NCBI RefSeq assembly: GCF_000003815.2
Contig: NC_049987.1
Span: forward strand, 20,410,671 to 20,474,670
DNA: 64,000 nucleotides
Source of the DNA: Branchiostoma floridae
Taxonomy: Eukaryota; Chordata; Leptocardii; Amphioxiformes; Branchiostomatidae
Direction of reading: 5' to 3'
Each line of letters opens with the position of its first letter. Within the stretch, counting starts at the first letter, position 1. Shown here piece by piece: positions 43,837 through 53,705 of this stretch. Below the pieces are notes generated by a model. It searched no databases and was not told where the DNA came from. It was given only the letters and a program-made list of their open reading frames with translations. The translations under genes were made by a program, and so were the position numbers.

Positions 43837-46800
43837 ATGTCAACCGAAGTTCAGGCTAAGCCTCCTAATATTTTGGTATACACTGGGACCAAGGACACCC
43901 AGATTGAACAGAGTAAGTTCAACCTGGTGAAAGAGGTGCTACAGCAATGTCTTGGTCCTGACTATTATACTATCTATCAATTAAAACATGACCAAGTCCT
44001 CAGCCAGCCCTGGGCTGAGAATACCGCGCTCCTTGTGGTAGCAACACCAGACGAGACAGGAGATGCAGTCAGCCAAAAGTTTGAGCACTTTGTTCATGAA
44101 GGCGGCCGGCTACTCAGCTTCTGTCCCCATTTTAACATGGGGCTACTGGTGTTGTCTTCGGAAAATGGCGTCAAGGTATAGTGTATCACCCCCCGCAAGG
44201 TTCTGCAAAAGAAGTAGATGTGTACGTCACTGGGCTATGCTTCGCAAGTCCACTTCAGGTAGACAAGGTCTCCACCACCGTCAAAGTCATCGGAACCACC
44301 AAGAATGAAAACCGACCCCTGATTGTTGACGCCTGCGTCGGGAGCCATGATGGAAGGGCCCTTCTGTCACAGGTAAGGTACAAAACACACGCATGCAAAA
44401 TACCGATATTATATAAGGGCTAGAATATTAAGTGTGTGAACCATTGATCATGAATGCTGAACATTTTCGTCTCTGGCCGGTCCGGATACGAGTCCATCTT
44501 CAAGCTTTATTTTTAGGATTAGTGGAGTGGTGAGCACAATAGGCCATTTCTTGCCGAATTCCTCTTATGTCGTCTATGACCAGGCACATCTAGAGATGAA
44601 CCCAAGTGATGACGAAGTGAGAGGTACGGAGATGTTTACCCAGCTGAAGAAGTCCAACCCCCGAAGGTACGAGGTGCTGAAAGACCTTCTTACTACTCTG
44701 GGTCTGACCTGCTCAGGCGGCGAGGTGGCAGCTCTTACACCCTCTCACTTACTTGTTGTGGATGACGTGAGTTCCATTTATTAACGTTATACTTTAGGTT
44801 TTGTAATCTAAGGATGCTATGTCTTCGGTACCGTTTGTGCTCAGTCGGCTGATTGATTGGCTGATTGGTTGGTTGGTTGGTTGGTTGGATGGTTGGTTGG
44901 TTGGTTGGTTGGTTGGTTGGTTGGTTGGTTGATTGATTGTTTAATTGGTTGGTTGATTGGTTGGTTGGTTGGTTGGTTGGTTGATTGTTTAATTGGTTGG
45001 TTGGTTGGTTGGTTGATTGGTTGGTGATTTGGTTGGTCGGTTGCTTGCTCGGTTGTTTTGGGTGACTGTATACACTATGCGTACAACATAGCTCGGAAAT
45101 TGTGAATGGCCCCGCGTGATATTTGGTATAAATGGTAGATGTTGGCAAAATGAGGGACAAGCTCAAATTCCGAATTCGTTTCTGGATTAATAATTTGGAA
45201 CCAGCCGCATCTCAACCCCTTTATCAAAGCCATTAAAATAGAAAGATTTGATGACAAAGTCAATTCTTTGTTCCATCGTAGACTCTACAAAACACTGTTG
45301 TACAAGCCATCTCATCTCATCTTGATGAGAAGAGGGCTTTGAGGGGTGGGCAAGTGAGCCTCCTGTTTGTGGAACACCCAGAGGCTGCCACTGCAACACC
45401 AGAGGAACTACCAGTATTCATAGGAGGCGCTGTAGACAGTTTTAACTGGCAGGTGTACAGAGACAACCTGAAGACAAGAATTTTGGGAAAGGTCGTCCTC
45501 TACACAGAGGTCCTACCAACGACAATGACAGTTCTGGATAGGTAGTGTATGCTTAATGTTGGAGTCAGCAAAAACCTACCGTAATTCCTTGGCTTTCCAG
45601 TACCATGCAAGTTTCTGTAATGCGATATCATACACTACTTGAATCTTGGATGATGTTTTCCCCAGTTGCAGGTTGCCCAGTTGTGTTCCAGAGGACACGG
45701 GTCTCATAGCGATAGCTCACAGGCAAACCAGCGGCAGAGGTATGTTGGTAACATGGTATATATATTTATAGCGACTCGAAACTGATCATGACAAATTTCA
45801 TTCTTCTATAGATATATAGATCACATCTTGTTTGTAGGTCCATACATTCACAAAAGTACAGTATGTATCTGGTATATCTCCCTTGCAGCAAATGTGAAAT
45901 GTTGGATGGTTGAAGGTTGGAACAATGTCTTGCTCTTGAACAAAATAGATGCCTTGCTTGTAGTGAAATAGACAGAAAGAACCTGTTTTATCTGAGTAGC
46001 AGCAACCTGGTAACAATTTTAATTGTTGATCTACATTCAGGTCGGGGTGGAAATGTATGGCTGAGTCCTGTTGGCTGCGCCATGTTCACCCTCCATGCAA
46101 GAATTCCTCTCCAATCCGAGCTTGGGAACAGGCTGAAGTTCATCGGCCACATCACTTCCCTGGCAGTTGTGGAAAGCGTCAGGACACTGCCCGGGTATAA
46201 GGTTAGTGGAACATACATGTACGACATGAGCTAACAAGGTCAAAAGAGAAACAAAGTTATTAGAAACGAAGCATTATAATCTTGGTAACATTAGTAACGC
46301 GTAAAGTGTATGAAAATAAAAGAAAAAAACATTGAAAGTCTTGACATATAGGATGAGTACCTGACTGTCCGATTTGAGGTCACAAAACACAATCTAAAGC
46401 CCTCCTATAATAAGTTTAACTTGTAGATCCATTTAGCAATTCTAAGAAAGCACAACGAAAATGACAAGTTTGAATTTGACTGAAGTCATTACATGCCTTT
46501 TACTTCAGTTTATATATAGATAGATAACTTACGCTGCTGTTGACTTTATCTGTACTTTGTCCCATTCCAATATGTTGACCTGCAGGACATTGACTTGCGT
46601 CTGAAGTGGCCAAATGACATCTATTATGGGGAGAGTATGAAGATTGGTGGGGTCATGGTCACGTTCAACACTGAAGGCAACATCTGCAGCGCGCTTATTG
46701 GTGAGGATGTTTTTCTTCTTATCTTTATTTAAAATTCGTTTAAAATTTCTTTCATTTATGACATAAGTATGCTTGAAGTATGCAACAAGTGGGTTTGAAT

Positions 46801-47796
46801 GGCCGAGTGGTCACGAGGCTACTGATTCGATTACTATCACTCCTGGCTAGCTAACTGCCCTAACTCCAGCCAGGTGTTAACTTTAAGTTGGTGCCTAGTC
46901 ACGATGACTTCAGTTGGGGAGGTTCAAGCAGTGGAAGGAGAGGCATGGGCTCCACCTTCCAATACCATTCCCTGGACAGTCAACCCAGGGGCTATAGGAC
47001 TATCTTTGTAATGAAGCTGTATTCGATACCCTCGTCTATTCATCTTTGTAGGTTGTGGCTTCAATGTGAGTAACAGCAACCCGACCATCTGCATCAATGA
47101 CCTGGTGAAACAACACAACAAACTGCACAACACAGACCTCCCCGACTTCACCACAGAGGAGCTCATCGCACGGGCTGTAACCATCATTGAGGAGGTTGTG
47201 CAGGAGTTCCAAGAGAACGACAGTGATACCTTCTTACAGAGATACTACAACAGGTGGATTCACAGGTCAGAAAGTTACCACACCCATGAGTTGAATACAA
47301 AGTTTGACATGACGACTAAAAATCCTTACAACACAAGTGGCATTTCTTAGCTGTATTTTCAGTTGTGGAAATTACGCTAAAATGTTACCACTTAGATATC
47401 CAATATACTGTTTAATGGCCATTGTAGGAGACAAAGGCATCTCTTAATTCTACTTGTTCATATTGACAATGTCGTCATTGATTGAGTTAGAAGTGTGGTG
47501 TTGTAATGTAACACATTCCTTATTGATAGGTTTATAGGTAGAATGTGATGGTTCAATTTCTAGAGCTCTCTATGTATGACCGTTACATTCTCAGTTTCTC
47601 TCTCTTGTTTCGTTCCCCCAGTAAGCAAAGGGTCCACCTCGACAGTGAGAATGGACCACTGGCGACTATTGTGGGGCTGGACTACTCCGGGTTCCTGTCT
47701 GTGGTCAAGGAAGATGGTGAGGAAGTTAGCGTGGAGCCAGACGGGAACAGCTTTGACATGCTCAAGAACCTCATCACCAAGAAGACTCGGCAGTAG
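43837..47796 (+). CDS. HLCS: Holocarboxylase synthetase (biotin-protein ligase)
   Basis: Activates biotin with ATP and attaches it to lysine of acetyl-CoA, pyruvate, propionyl-CoA and methylcrotonyl-CoA carboxylases. Exons: 43837-44372, 44584-44766, 45282-45541, 45672-45739, 46041-46201, 46586-46700, 47052-47265, 47622-47796; GT-AG with consistent phases. An in-frame stop just upstream supports the ATG. Exon 1 loses frame near 44138-44141 (ATGGGG): one base is missing there, because exon 1 is one base short of the phase the next exon requires. With that base the product is about 570 aa. The catalytic domain shows GRGRGGNVW (348-356), KWPND (410-414) and MKIGG (421-425), then the C-terminal domain ending [13 protein letters not shown]. 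The N-terminal part ([10 protein letters not shown]...) matches the vertebrate regulatory region but is shorter than in human (726 aa). Confidence 0.94.
44850..45055 (+). repeat. (TTGG)n microsatellite
   Basis: About 200 bp of TTGG with TTGA variants in HLCS intron 2. The open frame it creates on the minus strand is an artefact. Confidence 0.95.
46793..47020 (+). repeat. tRNA-derived SINE, family 1 (plus) in HLCS intron 6
   Basis: A-box-like TGGCCGAGTGGTCACGAGG, body TTGGGGAGGTTCAAGCAG, CCAATACCATTCCCTGGACA and GGGGCTATAGGACTATC. It ends about 30 bp before exon 7. Confidence 0.6.
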
Positions 47797-48031
47797 ATCG
47801 ACTTTCCAAATGCTTTTATGACCCCGTCCCCATGATAGAAATTGATCATGCATGTACGCATGTAGTAGTATCTAGTGAACCTTCAAGTAAACAGCTTCAA
47901 TCCACATAACCACTACTAGAATAGTCCGGACATAGCAAGTAAAACTGTCATAAAGATTGAGAATTCTAGAACATTGCTGCCGATGGCCGGATAAATTTTG
48001 GTTCAAGAATGTAATACTTTCTACTTCCATA

Positions 48032-48037
48032 ATTAAA
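48032..48037 (+). terminator. Possible HLCS polyadenylation signal (ATTAAA)
   Basis: The first ATTAAA-type hexamer I can see after the HLCS stop, giving a 3-prime UTR of about 240 bp. It lies 93 bp before the next gene start. Confidence 0.35.
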
Positions 48038-48129
48038 GACACGAACGTCATTAGAATGTCGCAATACGCTGTAGGAAGGTTTTAGCTCTAGACATCAGAT
48101 TAAGCGTCTAAACCGATGTTGGCTATATT

Positions 48130-49057
48130 TTGTGTTATGGCAATGACGCTACTGCGCAAAACGTAACAGTGCGCCGCGCATCACCTAGCAACCATGTTGG
48201 AAGGTTTTGGCAAACACTACAAACATACACAGCTGTTAATTCAAGGTCAAACAAAGAGCAAGGGCAATCCAAGTACTCCTTTGTGACCAAAGTTAAACGA
48301 CAGATCACAGACATGTGTCTTTTGAAGAAGGATGATTTTGATACAATCTTAACGGTGGACATTGTTGACTGCGAGGGAAAGACTGTCCGCTGCAGAAAGA
48401 GCTTGCTGTATAGCCAGAGCGAGTTCTTCCGTGAGAAGTTTGTTGGGCAGGCAATACAAGTAATTGAGAATTAATTTATCGATTTGACATTCAGCTAGAC
48501 TTCATTTACGATACGTTGCAGCTCATAAGGCATGTTAAGACAACGCTAAACGTTAAAGATAAAAAATTAAAATTTATTTACTAAAGCTGATACCATGCAT
48601 GGCTGAAGTTACTATCAGTGTTTGTTGCCGAAGTCTTCAAGAGTATCGGATGCCTTTAATTGTAAGAAAATGTTTTAAGTCTTCCATCTCACAATACAGT
48701 TCATTTCCATCTTTGGATGAAGGCAGATTTAAGATATGAAAGAATCTCTTATTTCAGACTGAGGAGAAGACCGTCGTCACCTTGGATGAAGGAATCCGCG
48801 CTGAAGACTTAAGAAGCCTTCTGAAGATGTTAAAGAAGGGGCGCGTCTCCTCAGACATCCCTCAGTTATTCCGTGTGGTGTGTGTAGCTAAGAAGCTCCG
48901 TTTCCAGTCCGTCCTGGCCCTGTGTCGGCAGCGAGTTCTACACGAGCTCGGGGAGAACAACTGTGCGAGTATCGCACGGACGGCACACCTTCTGAACTTA
49001 CCTGAGTTGGAGACCGCCGCCTTGGAGTTCGCTTCAAACGGCGCGGATTGGACATAA
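48130..49057 (+). CDS. Small BTB/POZ-domain protein
   Basis: Two exons, 48130-48459 and 48758-49057, joined at a phase-0 GT-AG intron (CAA|GTAATT ... TTTCAG|ACT), give 209 aa. Residues 69-107 (DDFDTILTVDIVD...LLYSQSEFFREKF) fit the first half of a BTB fold. Exon 2 begins with the second half (EEKTVVTLDEGIRAEDL...LLKMLKKGRV). The C-terminal piece (ENNCASIARTAHLLNLPEL) recalls the start of a BACK domain. BTB proteins often act as cullin-3 adaptors or dimerisation modules; no Kelch, zinc-finger or other partner domain is present. The start is uncertain: Met-62, just before the fold, is an alternative, and the gene could be a fragment of a larger one broken at the assembly gap 130 bp downstream. 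Confidence 0.65.
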
Positions 49058-49190
49058 ACGTTTGGTGAAGAGGGCGCGTACTTTAACTTTAACTTAGGAA
49101 CTCTGACTTAGGAAAGAGCAAGAGCTCTGAACGTGCGTTATGACTAATACGAAACTGAATGATAAGATCTGATTATTTATCACATTAATT

Positions 49191-49426
49191 NNNNNNNNNN
49201 NNNNNNNNNNNNNNNNNNNNNNNNNNNNNNNNNNNNNNNNNNNNNNNNNNNNNNNNNNNNNNNNNNNNNNNNNNNNNNNNNNNNNNNNNNNNNNNNNNNN
49301 NNNNNNNNNNNNNNNNNNNNNNNNNNNNNNNNNNNNNNNNNNNNNNNNNNNNNNNNNNNNNNNNNNNNNNNNNNNNNNNNNNNNNNNNNNNNNNNNNNNN
49401 NNNNNNNNNNNNNNNNNNNNNNNNNN
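49191..49426. other. Assembly gap (236 N)
   Basis: Unsequenced bases. Any exon linking the BTB gene to downstream sequence would be hidden here. Confidence 1.
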
Positions 49427-50094
49427 TACAAGCAATTTAATATAAATTTGATAATACATCTTTCACTTTATCACGAAGTGTAATAGACGACCGATCGTTG
49501 TGTCCTTTTTCTCTAAGACATTGTTTTCGTTGCAACAACACACAGACGAGTTCACGTGTTTTTGTCCTTGTTCTACGTCACAGGGACAAGTCAATGTTCG
49601 ATCGAACGCGAATTCGAACAGAAGGTAGGCTAGAGTTACGTTCGAATGTGGTCATCGAGCGTTGTTCGAACGCGTTCGAATGTTGACGTAAGTGACGGCA
49701 CAAATGTCGACCCGCATTGATACTAGCATTTGTTGACAACGAACGTCCTAGGTCAGCTGAGGCGTAGATGAATGTAAATCTAAATGTAGTTTCTTCCAAT
49801 GTTCCCTTTGTTGCCGGCAAATCAGGGATCTGTTTCCGGTGTAAGTTTGCCTCTCCGAGAAGCTGTTGAATGTTCTACAAATATGTGATAGGATCCTTGT
49901 TTGCGTCTTCACACAGTTTGATTCCGGTTCACCGATACTTGTAACGTTACATGTAACGCTACCAGGAATTTCAGATACTGCAATATCGCACGTGCCTTAT
50001 CAAAGGTTGTCAATGAAGAGGAACCATCGTAAGGTCAATGTTAATGACAAGTCCAAGTTTTCTGACTTGGCAACCCCAGCTAGCTCTGGTTCAG
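49427..50094. other. Intergenic stretch with a TTCGAA cluster
   Basis: No gene is recognised. Five TTCGAA-type words lie at 49595-49681, including the 16-bp palindrome TTCGAACGCGTTCGAA (49665-49680). Confidence 0.4.
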
Positions 50095-50230
50095 TAGTCG
50101 TCGTTCCAGATCTGGTAGCGCTCCTCCCTCAGTAGTCGTTGTAGTCGTACCAGATCTGGTATAGTAGCACTCCTCAATCAATAGTCGCTGTAGTCGTACC
50201 AGATCTGGTAGCACTCCTCCCAGCCGGAGG
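50095..50230 (-). repeat. Three tandem copies of a gene 3-prime coding end
   Basis: On the minus strand GAGGAGTGCTACCAGATCTG, then GTACGACTACAGCGACTA and TGA end the 155-aa gene. Two further copies follow directly, about 45-50 bp apart, each again ending in TGA. The second has an insertion (TATA), and the third has GAACGACGACTACTGA. Confidence 0.85.
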
Positions 50231-52012
50231 ACACCTTCATCTGCCACAGCTTCCTGTGCCACATCTCCATGTCATAGATCTCAGCAGACTCCGCGTGCTC
50301 CACCAGGGCTTCTAACAGCGCAACTACGTCCTGGGAAGGGGACAGAATCAACGTGACCTCCGTAAAAACAAGAATTCGAATATCTTATCACTGCTTGAAA
50401 GACTGCAACTGCAAAGACAAAAATTGCAAACGATCCTGAAGATATCTCTCTATTTTCATGACAACTTTGTCCCCCGACGACCTGGGGGTCAAGGGACTAG
50501 GTAGGTACTAGGCAGTAAGGTAAAACCTCCGTAGAATATCTAGATTTTCTTTGTTTTCCTGCAAAATTGCAGCTCATTAATTCTGCAAATAAGATTTTGA
50601 TTAAGATTACATATCTCCCAGACAGGTTGATCAATGACAAATCCTACCAAGGATAGCCTGACCTCTGACCACTCAATGAAAATGACAACTTGATAGTATT
50701 TATTTTGTTATTATCATTATTGTTTTCTTTAGTTTCGTACCATTATTTTCATTCATCATTTGTATTGATATCATCATCACTAGCAGCATCTATTGTTATG
50801 ATTAGTATTATTGTTTACATCAGTTTCATTACCATTGTTATTTAATCATTTCATTTATTGCTGTCTATTTATGTTTGCCTATGTTTGTGATGAATATGTT
50901 TAATTTCTTTTTATGTAACACGCAGGGCTCCACTGAAAAGCAGTGCAAGAGCACTGAGCTTGGACCACCCTGGATAAAGATTACAGAAATAAATAAATAA
51001 ATCAATAAACCAACTCTGAACTCCACTTTCTGTAACGTTAACTCCTATCCAGTTTTAGTTCACTAATTTTCCAATTGTGACAGAAAAGACAGAAGATCGA
51101 TGTGCACAGTATCTGTAGGTTGACTGTACTGAGGAAATTTCCCCACCTCTTTTCGAAAAGCATAGTTTTCACATGTTGAATGGCAAGTACGAAGGACTCA
51201 CCATTTTGTCAAAATCTTCCGGTCCCTTCTCCAGGTAGTTCACTATCTCCATGAACAGCCTGTCGTAGTTCACGGTGGCATTGCGCATGCGTATGTAAGC
51301 CCTCACCCAATCCTCTGCGCTCATCTAAAATAAGATCAATGACATCAGGCTTATGTTTATAACATGTTGATTTTGAGTTGTCACATATGTTTCAATTATT
51401 TGTGTTTCCTCTTAACTTTGTATTTTTCCGTGATGTTATTTTGTTTTGTCAAATATACTCTTCAACAAAACATTGGGACCGTATTAAAGTACCAAAGAAA
51501 TTTTCAATTAATTCGATAGGCCAATACCTTTTCATGACGATCCATCCACATGCAACTATACATCGCTAAAAACAAAAGCTTCAAAACTAAAGCTGCAGTC
51601 TTGGGGAAAGTAAAGAAATAAAGTCATAATTAAAGCTAGCAGACTCACGTCGGGTGTGATGGTACTTCTCGGCACGGCGATGGCCAGTCTGTCCTCCCTG
51701 GGAAGCAGTAGGGACTCCCCGTGGCACTCTGGGATCTTCACATCAAACGCCGACAGGTTCTTAACCTAAGGTGGTAAGGTGGTGTCATGGTTAGTCTGTG
51801 TGACACAAACTCAGTAGAGATTGTGGTAGAGATTAATCAAGACCTCCGGTTTGGTCTTACGCAGCTTGTGTGCAAAACTGGTGTTACGCCTCTACCGGTG
51901 ATGCCAAACAAACAAACAAACAAACAAACAAACAAACCTTGTAAGGTTTTATTTCCGGCCTCTTGAACTGCTTCTTGGGTCTCGGAACCCTTTTCTCGCT
52001 TTCCTCCGCCAT
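50178..52012 (-). CDS. Unrecognised 155-aa protein, four exons
   Basis: Exons 51938-52012, 51649-51765, 51202-51324 and 50178-50330; all introns are phase 0 with GT-AG borders. This regularity and sustained codon sense support a real gene. The product starts MAEESEKRVPRPKKQFKRPE (basic, disordered-looking). A segment with IPECHGESLLLPREDRLAI follows, then a helical-looking acidic part (EDWVRAYIRMRN...LFMEIVNYLEKGPEDFDKM). The Trp/Tyr-rich end contains MEMWHRKLWQMK and closes WYDYSDY. No signal peptide, membrane segment or enzyme motif is visible. I do not recognise the family. The intron 1 donor lies inside a (GTTT)n tract, and the end of the last exon is repeated downstream. Confidence 0.8.
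50900..51010 (+). mobile_element. LINE 3-prime tail
   Basis: CAGGGCTCCACTGAAAAGC and GAGCTTGGACCACCCTGG are followed by an AATAAATAAATAAATC tail, typical of the end of a CR1/L2-like LINE with a simple-repeat terminus. It sits in intron 3 of the 155-aa gene. Confidence 0.55.
51903..51937 (-). repeat. (GTTT)n microsatellite at a splice donor
   Basis: Minus-strand GTTTG repeats begin at the first intron base of the 155-aa gene (AAG|GTTTGTTTG). Confidence 0.9.
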
Positions 52013-53705
52013 AGTTGGTGTTGTTTCGTCTTCTTACTCCCAAAACAGAAAAGAGATTGAAACTTTAGAACAAGCAGAGTACTTAGCATATTGCTTTTGT
52101 GTACAATGTATACATGGTTAAGTTTCGTTTTGTCCATTGCTTGCGTGTCTATGAACAGTTCGGACATGTACATTGTATATTACAGTATAGGGTTATATGA
52201 CTTGACCCCCTTTCCTTTGGTTGTACGCAGCATATGCTGGCATCCTGCCCAGTTTATATGAACATAAATGTAACAGACGACCGGTTGACCATCAAGTGCA
52301 AACATAGAGGTCCTCTTTTGACTTTAAATAAATACAAACCGAGTAAACTTGCATATCGAAGTCACTATAGGTTAGCCTTGTATTTCCAGATTTTGCTTTG
52401 TGATATTGGGACAACATACAATATTTCAAAGGCTAACTCTATAAATACAGATATACTAGCGGTTTCCCTTTAAAGATCAACATTGTGCATGAACTAGTCT
52501 AGAGTAAATGGTAACTGCGTCTTGCAACACCCCCCGGTTGCCCCTGAGTATGTCCTGTTGTAGAATATGCTATTATTGTAATATACTGTGAGTTTGAAGA
52601 CACTCTCTTCACAATGTATTGCAGATATATTCATATTCGCATATTGTTGCATGTCCAAGTCAAATGTCCTATATTAACTTTGTCAGCAGTCATAACTACA
52701 TGTAGTTTTACATAGCCATTGGCTAGTTGATCAGCCCTGGATATAAAACCTTCTTGATTTCAGGGAAAAGGTACGTTCAGTTGACATGCTTACCTGAGTT
52801 CACTGCACGGAAATGTGGTGGTAGCACCTCGCTTGTTTGTCTACAGAGGCCGGTAACGTTATAATATATAAACTGCGCAATGGTATTGACTTACGCACAG
52901 CCCTGCACAGCCCGCTAGGGGCCGCATGGCATTACTGGGATAGGCCGGCATCGTGTTACATGTATAGGAGTGACGTCACCGGTCACTGTCACTGCGCCAA
53001 TGACGTAGTCTCCAAGCAGAGGTTAGGCTCCGACTGTTTTTTAGGTGATTTTATCGGGCTTTTTAATTTGTCAGATTTTTTGTCCGCCAGCCAAACAAAA
53101 AGGAAACCCGACAAGGCTGACAAAAAAGTCCAAAACCAACCGGAGCCTAGCCTCTATTTGAAGAAAAGTCACCAAGTTTTCTGTTGAGATTCTACATCTT
53201 CGTAAGATTTAAACGTCTCTACATGTAGCCGCTTGTATTGTACCATGTACAGATGTACTTAGTATATTGCTCAGTAGGCATTAGGTTGAGAAGGTGAGAA
53301 GGGTATTGTTCAGTCACCAGGGCTTGCCCTTGGGTGGCCTTGGTTGTATTAATTTAGACAACAAAAAAACAAATCAAATCAATTACCTGTGTGGCACCAT
53401 GACGTCACTTGCCTGGGGGCATCCCTGACCCCTTACGTCACAGGTCGGGTCCTCCTTTTCCTTGGTGTCACTGGATTAGTCGGGCACGACTAGGCATTGT
53501 TTACGGGCTGGGCAGAACCGGCAAGACTGGTCTTGCGTTGCGTCATTTTCTGCACGTGTTTTGTTAGCTGTTCGTTTATATAGTCTGTCAAAAGACGAAT
53601 CTCGAAGTAAGCATTGGCCCCGCGCAGCATTAGGTCTTGTAAAGAAGTATAAGAAGGACTTGAAGACGTCCTCTACTTGAAGCTGAGTCTTCAGCCGGCG
53701 TGGCC
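52013..53705. other. Divergent intergenic region between two genes
   Basis: Separates the minus-strand 155-aa gene from the plus-strand acyltransferase-like gene, and probably holds both promoters. No TATA box was convincing. An open frame at 52837-53187 is partly made of the hairpin element listed next and has no protein features. Confidence 0.5.
53021..53155. mobile_element. Short hairpin element
   Basis: The left end AGAGGTTAGGCTCCG is mirrored by CGGAGCCTAGCCTCT. The inner parts (TTTTATCGGGC and AAACCCGACAAGGC) also pair. No target-site duplication was read. Confidence 0.6.

Noticed and set aside
44735-45166. 143-residue open frame rich in Asn-Gln-Pro-Thr on the minus strand
   Set aside because: It is a translation of the (TTGG)n tract in an HLCS intron.
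49094-49459. Open frames across the N run
   Set aside because: Artefact of the 236 undetermined bases.
52837-53187. 116-residue open frame upstream of the acyltransferase-like gene
   Set aside because: Its second half is the hairpin element at 53021-53155, and the first half has no coding features.
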